Source of the DNA: JASGKO01 sp049840595 | Lineage (GTDB): Bacteria > Verrucomicrobiota > Verrucomicrobiia > Chthoniobacterales > Chthoniobacteraceae | DNA length: 64,000 nt | Direction: 5' to 3' | NCBI GenBank assembly: GCA_049840595.1 | Contig: JASGKO010000029.1 | Location: 121,591-185,590 of the forward strand | Notes under the pieces: generated by a model | The model's database searches: none | Told to the model about the DNA's origin: nothing | Seen by the model: the letters and a program-made list of their open reading frames with translations, nothing else | Program-made: the position numbers and the translations under genes | Part shown: one piece after another, positions 59,385 to 64,000 of the stretch | How the letters are laid out: each line of letters begins with the position of its first letter | Position numbering within the stretch: position 1 is the stretch's first letter

Positions 59385-60053
59385 GAACACTTTCCCCGGT
59401 TTCACTTCATCTGAAACATTCACGCAACTTCCTGATAGTCTCTTTCATCTATTGGGTGAGATGGATGATTTGGATGAGTTGAAAGTGACGCTGTATGTTT
59501 TGTGGCGCTTTGAGCATCTTGAAGCGCGAATGAGAAGTCATCTCACCGGGGCAGATTGCATCCGATGACGGGTTCGCCGCCGGGATGAATTTGGCGCAAA
59601 TCACCCTAGGTTTGGACAAAGCCGTGGGGCGGGGGATGTTGCTACGGGTAGAGAATGACTCCGGCGGCCTTTATTTGCTCAATTCGCCGCTCGGTAGGGC
59701 CATCGCCGCATCGTTAGAGAAAGACCCGGGGCGCACCGCCGCTTCGCTGACCATTCCACCCCGTGATGTGCCCAACATCTTTAAGCTTCTACGAAGAAAA
59801 TATCGGCCCGCTCACGCCGCTTATGGCAGACGCATTACGCACCGCCGAAAACGAATACCCAGCGGCGTGGTTTAAAGAAGCGTTTGAAATTGCAGTCACG
59901 CGCAGTAAGCGCAATTGGAAATATATCGAAGCGATTTTGAAGCGCTGGAAAGAAGAAGGCAAATCAGATGAAAGAAAAGATCAGCCAAACGGCGGCAAAG
60001 CTTCAGAACGGTACACAAAAAACCAGTTCTCCGAGTACCTTGACGGAGATTAA
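59383..60053 (+). CDS. DnaD-domain primosome protein, frameshifted
   Basis: About 223 residues if joined. N-terminal winged-helix-like part (FTQLPDSLFHLLGEMDDLDELKVTLYVLWRFEH; LDKAVGRGMLLRV) and a clear C-terminal DnaD/DnaB2 domain: LYEENIGPLTPLMADAL, YPAAWFKEAFEIAVTR, KRNWKYIEAILKRW. Frame changes near 59,560 and near 59,785. DnaD-type proteins help load the replicative helicase in Firmicutes; position between dnaB and a DnaC-like ATPase fits such a role. Confidence 0.78.
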
Positions 60054-61491
60054 GCTCAAATCGTGGGGCAAACCCGATTGCCCCGAATGTGGCGGTGTAG
60101 GTTTCGTCCGTTGGGATGTGCCCGTGGGCGACCCGCGCTTTGGCAAAGTGGAATTGTGCGTCTGCCGCACCAGCGAAGTGGCTGAGAAGGCGCGGACGCG
60201 TCTTTATGCGTTGAGCAGTCTGCATACGCTCGGTCACCTGAGCTTTGGTAATTACTTCATCACAGGCAACCCGAAAGCCAAAAACGCCATTACTCAGATG
60301 GAAAAAGACAGCCGCGAAGATGCAAAAAAAATCTGCATGGATTTTGCCCAAACCCTAAGCGGCTGGATTTTGCTAGAAGGTTCGTACGGCTCCGGGAAGA
60401 CGCATCTGGCGGCGGCAATTGCGAACCAAGCTGTGGAGCGCGGTGTGCCAACCTTGTTTATCACTGTGCCTGATTTGTTGGATAGTTTGCGTTTTTCGTA
60501 CAACAGCCCTGAAACCACCTTTGAAACGCGCTTTGAAGATATTCGCAGTGCCAACCTGCTGGTGATGGACGATTTTGGGACGCAAAATGCCACGGGTTGG
60601 GCACAAGAGAAGCTTTTTCAAATTGTCAATTATCGCTATATCAACAAGCTACCCACCGTCATCACCACCAACCTGATCTTAGACGAGATCGAGGGGCGCA
60701 TCCGCTCACGGTTGCAGGATGATGAACTGGTGCGGCACATTCGCATTTTGGCGCTGGACTATCGCCACCCTGATGAAACGAGTAATCCTGGTCTTTCGAT
60801 GCTTTCGTTGCACGACATCAAAGAAATGACCTTCAAAAATTGGAAAGATCGCAACAACGAACTGGGCGAAGAAGCAGTCACCGTCACCACTACCGAGCGC
60901 AAAAACGCGGGCGGATATACCGTCAAAGATAAAGAAATTGTCCGCGAGAAGGTGACGGCGGCGCAGTTGAAAGTGCTTGAAGAAGCACACAATTCAGCTG
61001 CGCAATTTGGCGACGAGCCGCGTGGCTGGCTGGTCTTTTTGGGCCCGTCACATTGTGGTAAGACGCATTTGGCAGCGGCGATTGGGAATTATCGGATGGG
61101 CATGGGCGGCCAAGCCATCATGGCGGATATTTCTGTGTTGCTCGATTATTTTAAAGAGACTTTTCGCCCTAACGCAGATGTCTCTTTTGACCGTCGTTTT
61201 TACGAAATTCGTACCGCGCCCCTGCTTATTTTGGATGGGTTTAAAGAAAGTAGCATGAATTCAAACTGGGCCGAAGACAAGCTTTACCAGATTTTGAATT
61301 TTCGCTACTACGAAGACCTGCCCACGGTGATTACATCGAATCTAGACCCAGAAGCCTTCTCAAAAAATCATCCCAGCTTGTGGAATAAACTGCTTGACCA
61401 AACCAAGTGCAAAGTCCACTCGATTTATATGCCGCCGTTTCGGCGGGCCAAGGCCAAACCTAGCCGGGCAGGGGCAAAGAAGGCAGGCTAA
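59968..61491 (+). CDS. Double DnaC/IstB-type AAA+ ATPase with zinc finger (helicase-loader-like)
   Basis: 507 residues, intact, starting inside the dnaD-like gene with AGAAGG as a ribosome site. N-terminal CxxC...CxC zinc ribbon (C38, C41, C64, C66). First DnaC-type ATPase: Walker A GSYGSGKT at 138-145, Walker B LLVMDDFG, TVITTNL, and arginine-rich RIRSRLQDD. Second ATPase: Walker A GPSHCGKT at 359-366, Walker B LLILDGFK (second Asp lost), TVITSNLDP. The halves align end to end (NYRYINKLPTVITTN against NFRYYEDLPTVITSN), so the gene arose by internal duplication. DnaC-like loaders are normally single-domain (about 250 residues). Role as DnaB loader inferred from domain type and neighbours. Confidence 0.85.
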   Translation: MKEKISQTAAKLQNGTQKTSSPSTLTEIKLKSWGKPDCPECGGVGFVRWDVPVGDPRFGKVELCVCRTSEVAEKARTRLYALSSLHTLGHLSFGNYFITGNPKAKNAITQMEKDSREDAKKICMDFAQTLSGWILLEGSYGSGKTHLAAAIANQAVERGVPTLFITVPDLLDSLRFSYNSPETTFETRFEDIRSANLLVMDDFGTQNATGWAQEKLFQIVNYRYINKLPTVITTNLILDEIEGRIRSRLQDDELVRHIRILALDYRHPDETSNPGLSMLSLHDIKEMTFKNWKDRNNELGEEAVTVTTTERKNAGGYTVKDKEIVREKVTAAQLKVLEEAHNSAAQFGDEPRGWLVFLGPSHCGKTHLAAAIGNYRMGMGGQAIMADISVLLDYFKETFRPNADVSFDRRFYEIRTAPLLILDGFKESSMNSNWAEDKLYQILNFRYYEDLPTVITSNLDPEAFSKNHPSLWNKLLDQTKCKVHSIYMPPFRRAKAKPSRAGAKKAG

Positions 61492-61512
61492 GTTTTTTTC
61501 ATCAGATAAATG

Positions 61513-61582
61513 TTTTTGCCACAGAGAACACGTAGAAGAGCCTTGAACGGTTTTTCTCTGTGTTCTCTGTGGCAATTTTTTT
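61513..61582. repeat. Inverted repeat, possible bidirectional terminator
   Basis: Left arm tttttgccacagagaacacg, right arm tgttctctgtggcaattttt; the loop contains aagagccttgaacgg. Lies between convergent genes and has T-runs on both sides, so it can act as a terminator in either direction. Confidence 0.65.
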
Positions 61583-61639
61583 ATAACTTAAGCTGTTACC
61601 TTGCGCCTAAAGATGTTCGTTGCGCGCAGGGTTGCAATC

Positions 61640-62938
61640 CTACACTTCATTCGAAAGCAATTCATTGATCGGCTGGGGCCGAGGGGTCAGAAGCACCTTT
61701 CTCACCAAGAGCGCAATTGCGACAATGACCAAGCCACCGATGCTGGTAACAAGGAGAATAGTGACATTTTGCGCCCCTGAAGTGGTGTAAAGGGATGAGA
61801 TTTGTTCTTGCGCGGTGCTTTCAACGGGGCCGCTATTGGTCAGATGAGGAATATTCACGACAGTAATCAAGACCAATGTGAGCGCATGGGCAATTGTGCT
61901 TCCAACTGCCACGGCGGAAAGTACAATTCCTTGGGTTAAAGCCGAAGCCAGCATATCTAGTACGTTGTAGGGTTGGGTATCGCCCATTTCTTGATCTGCT
62001 ACGGCAGGTTGAATGCGTTGACGAACCCAAAGAACCAATCCGATCACAATCAGCATTGCGAGGATCAGCCAGGCAAGTGGATAGGATGTCCAAACGAAAA
62101 GAGCGAGCATTGCTAAGCCAGAAATCACGAGCGATATTTTCACCCGAAAGCGTTTTTCAGGATATCTCCAGCTTTGAAACGCCCACTGCACGATAAAAAT
62201 CAGGCAAACGGCGAGAAAAATTGTTGCAGTGATGAGCGGCAAGGTAAGTACCGCCCATGGGGGGAGCAGTAGCCCATCCACTGGCCCGACATTATTTGTC
62301 ATTGTTCTGGTGATGATGTCGGGCATGATTTGCATTGTTGCAACAGTAAGCATGAGATTGACAGCGGCAAAAAAACCAATGGCGTAAACCGTTAAACGTG
62401 GCACGAAGGGCGCTTTCGGCGTAGGTGCTTTGCCCCATCCGTTGGAGCCTTCAAGGCGTGAAAGCAAGCCACCGAGGCCGCCAAGCGTTATCGAAGAAAG
62501 CATAAATACCCAGAAAATACCCTGCACCCAAACCACGGTGTTGACGATCCCCTGAACGAGCAGTTTGAGTCCTTCCTGCTCGTTGATGATGGGATGGGGG
62601 ATACTGAGCAGAATTTCTTTTTGGCCCATCAGACCAGATGCTACAGGCGCATAAGAAAGTAGATAGGCCAAGCATCCCGCTAGCAAGCCAGCGCCAACCC
62701 CCGTTTGCAATGCATCTTTCCAATTGTGCGACCATTCTAGCCGCGCTGATGCATATCCGCAGGCGAAGATCAACAAGGCGGCTACTGCATAGCCCACCCA
62801 AGCAAGGCTGGCATAAATCCCAGCCGTGTTGTAGTCTGGCGCAATATACCCCGGCCAGACATCCTTAAAAATAATGGACAAAATCTGGCTGGCGAGCAAA
62901 CCCGTCAGCAAAGCAACAAAAACGAGACGTGGTTTCAT
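61640..62938 (-). CDS. Multipass membrane protein, hypothetical
   Basis: 432 residues with a strong Shine-Dalgarno (AGGAGG, 5-6 bp before the ATG). Nine to ten hydrophobic segments, including VFVALLTGLLASQILSIIF at the N-terminus and ILLVTSIGGLVIVAIALLV near the C-terminus. No conserved motif recognised. A YIP1/DUF-type bacterial membrane family is possible. Intact. Confidence 0.72.
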   Translation of the reverse strand: MKPRLVFVALLTGLLASQILSIIFKDVWPGYIAPDYNTAGIYASLAWVGYAVAALLIFACGYASARLEWSHNWKDALQTGVGAGLLAGCLAYLLSYAPVASGLMGQKEILLSIPHPIINEQEGLKLLVQGIVNTVVWVQGIFWVFMLSSITLGGLGGLLSRLEGSNGWGKAPTPKAPFVPRLTVYAIGFFAAVNLMLTVATMQIMPDIITRTMTNNVGPVDGLLLPPWAVLTLPLITATIFLAVCLIFIVQWAFQSWRYPEKRFRVKISLVISGLAMLALFVWTSYPLAWLILAMLIVIGLVLWVRQRIQPAVADQEMGDTQPYNVLDMLASALTQGIVLSAVAVGSTIAHALTLVLITVVNIPHLTNSGPVESTAQEQISSLYTTSGAQNVTILLVTSIGGLVIVAIALLVRKVLLTPRPQPINELLSNEV

Positions 62939-63063
62939 CGTATCCTCCTGTTACTACTTCCAGTGTAATCCGATTTTTATATGCAGGTATGTGCTTAAAG
63001 ATATTATAGCATTTTCAGCGAGCGCTTGTAAATTACTTATTCTCTTATGGACAAAATAAAAAT

Positions 63064-63119
63064 GACACGAATTTCAACCTTGGTCTTCACTGCCAGCAGG
63101 CAAGGGTGAAATTCGTGTC
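63064..63119. repeat. Intergenic inverted repeat (GACACGAATTTCAACCTTG type)
   Basis: Left arm 63064-63082 (gacacgaatttcaaccttg), right arm 63101-63119 (caagggtgaaattcgtgtc), nearly perfect over 19 bp with a 18-bp loop. Belongs with the other intergenic hairpins of this segment. Confidence 0.65.
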
Positions 63120-63152
63120 AAGATCTTTGTTCTTTGTGTGGGCGAAAATATT

Positions 63153-63378
63153 TTAAATGTGCGACTTTCGCACATCCATCAACATTCCAGAATCTGTGAG
63201 TTTTTCAGCCGCCGCCAGCAGACGGGTAGCGGTGGCTTCATCAGCGTAAGCTTCGCCGCAGTTTGGGCAGACCTGTGCCGGGGCGTTTTTCACCGTCAGC
63301 CTGAAACCGTCTCTTTCGAGAATCAGATCCCGTTGTGCCGGGGGTGGTTTCAGCTTTTTTGCAGAGAATACAGATCAT
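63153..63378 (-). CDS. YgiT-type zinc-finger protein, antitoxin-like, frameshifted
   Basis: About 75 residues. ATG at 63378 with AGGAGG upstream, overlapping the DUF4258 stop (ATGA). Reads MICILCKKAETTPGTT, then in another frame LILERDGFRLTVKNAPAQVCPNCGEAY and a C-terminal helix to KSHI. The CxxC...CxxC pair is the zinc ribbon of MqsA/YgiT antitoxin N-termini. One base is lost near 63,330. The helix-turn-helix half of MqsA is absent. Confidence 0.68.
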
Positions 63379-63652
63379 CGCCTCCTCCGCTGAAAGCCCG
63401 GTTCCCAATAATCCGCATCGGGTTCGTAGGTGGTGACGACGATGGTCTTGGTCATTTGCCACATTATCCGCAACGACCACATGCAACGGTCTTTTGCCGC
63501 GCCCGCCCAAAAGCAATCGACCCGGGATAATGTGCATCTTCATATTCTTCGATGGTTTTGCCGCGCTGGAGCACAAAGCGCATATCTTCAGGGCTGACGT
63601 TGCGCTCAAACATGCGTTGAATGGCGTGAATGCGATAAACAATTTCCATCAT
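63375..63652 (-). CDS. DUF4258 domain protein, toxin-like, frameshifted
   Basis: About 93 residues. ATG at 63652 (or 63649): EIVYRIHAIQRMFERNVSPEDM, a DUF4258 opening with the conserved His-Ala-xx-RM-x-ER. The remainder RPLHVVVADNVAND and TIVVTTYEPDADYWEPGFQRR lies in two further frames. DUF4258 proteins are RelE/BrnT-like in fold and often precede YgiT zinc-finger genes, as here. The longer frame to 63928 fuses it artificially to the gene upstream. Confidence 0.68.
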
Positions 63653-63689
63653 TGCACCAGTGGGCGGTGCAAAATATCTTTGTTGGCCT

Positions 63690-63928
63690 GCTCTCGGCTT
63701 CAGAGGTAGATCTCTGCGCACGTCTTCTTTCATGTCGGCGGTGGCGGTGGGGCTTTGCGGAATAAATTTGACCAGATCGCGGGCTTGTTGCAGTAGGTCT
63801 TTCACTTTGGCGATGTACGAAAAATTATGTCGTCCACCTTCTTCGGTGGGCACGGGGTAGTCACGCGCTTTTTGGATCAAGTCACGCGCGCGCAAAATTC
63901 GTTCAGCAGCGGGGATCAGTTTTGCCAT
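63690..63928 (-). CDS. Small hypothetical protein, helical
   Basis: About 78 residues: AKLIPAAERILRARDLIQKARDYPVP then IAKVKDLLQQARDLVKFIPQSPTATADMKEDV, highly helical and basic. As sequenced the frame runs on into the DUF4258 ORF, but a one-base correction near 63,705 gives the ending AEIYL-stop, leaving a normal intergenic gap. No family name recognised. Confidence 0.5.
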
Positions 63929-63934
63929 AGTTCC

Positions 63935-64000
63935 TTATTTCTTTGTGAGCTTGTGCCATAACTCGCGGCCCAATGGTTGGAGCGGTAGCAAGTTGGCGCG
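63935..64000 (-). CDS. C-terminus of a gene continuing beyond the window
   Basis: The last 21 codons of a leftward gene are visible, ending LQPLGRELWHKLTKK, with TAA at 63935-63937, just before the next gene's ATG. Too short to identify. Confidence 0.45.
   Translation of the reverse strand, partial: RANLLPLQPLGRELWHKLTKK

Noticed and set aside
54480..64000. Horizontal transfer island as the explanation for the second segment
   Set aside because: No integrase, transposase, tRNA junction or direct repeats are seen at the border, and the content is core replication genes, which fits a misassembly better.
1..64000. CRISPR arrays, rRNA genes, insertion sequences
   Set aside because: No regularly spaced direct repeats, rRNA signature or transposase was seen.

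Overview
The window looks like two unrelated bacterial segments joined in one contig. Positions 1 to about 54,500 are GC-rich and read as a Verrucomicrobiota-like heterotroph. The evidence is a GspD/E/H-K type II secretion cluster, FloA, giant secreted alginate-lyase/LamG/FN3 proteins beside GH51 and GH35 glycosidases, and the start of a 'beta-strand repeat' autotransporter-type protein. From about 54,540 to the end the DNA is more AT-rich and reads as Chloroflexota (Anaerolineae-like): an ArsR regulator, a DUF151 nuclease, a DnaB helicase with an intein, a DnaD-domain protein and an unusual double DnaC-type ATPase. The autotransporter ORF is cut off exactly where composition changes, and core replication genes follow, so an assembly chimera is the simplest explanation. 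Taxonomic placement is inferred from gene content only.

Layout of the first segment: 0-3.1 kb, TPR-AAA ATPase, TPR membrane protein and a small low-GC ORF; 3.1-4.4 kb, lipB and ruvC (minus strand); 4.6-10.6 kb, 2-hydroxyacid dehydrogenase, sodium:solute symporter with an internal duplication, secreted protein, floA and a proline-rich membrane protein; 10.6 kb, tRNA-Leu(CAA); 10.8-14.9 kb, double-VWA membrane protein, membrane protein and UVR-domain protein; 14.9-19.7 kb, peptide-type ABC transporter operon (binding protein, two permeases, one ATPase); 19.9-22.9 kb, DUF3859-like protein, a divergent alkaline-phosphatase-fold protein without its zinc ligands, and a transglutaminase-like protein; 23.2-32.5 kb, type II secretion genes arranged divergently (gspD-gspE leftward, gspH-I-J-K-L-M plus one more rightward); 32.5-38.3 kb, a leftward set containing NDH-2, a short aldehyde dehydrogenase, deoB, an acetyltransferase, larB and a D-2-hydroxyacid dehydrogenase; 38.6-53.8 kb, a carbohydrate locus with two alginate-lyase/LamG giants flanking GH51 and GH35.

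Second segment: 54.6-55.8 kb, broken ArsR and degenerate ORFs; 55.9-56.5 kb, DUF151 nuclease; 56.7-61.5 kb, a primosome-like cluster (dnaB with intein, DnaD-like, tandem DnaC-like ATPase); 61.6-62.9 kb, multipass membrane protein; 63.1-63.9 kb, DUF4258/YgiT zinc-finger pair of toxin-antitoxin type and a small conserved-looking protein; the window ends inside another gene.

Many genes are broken by single-base indels, often in short homopolymers and clustered at 14.6-17.7, 23.2-24.9, 27.9-31.7, 39.6-46.1 and 54.5-63.7 kb, while other stretches have none. Because essential genes such as dnaB are affected, consensus error is more likely than pseudogene formation. These genes are therefore given as CDS with the break noted.
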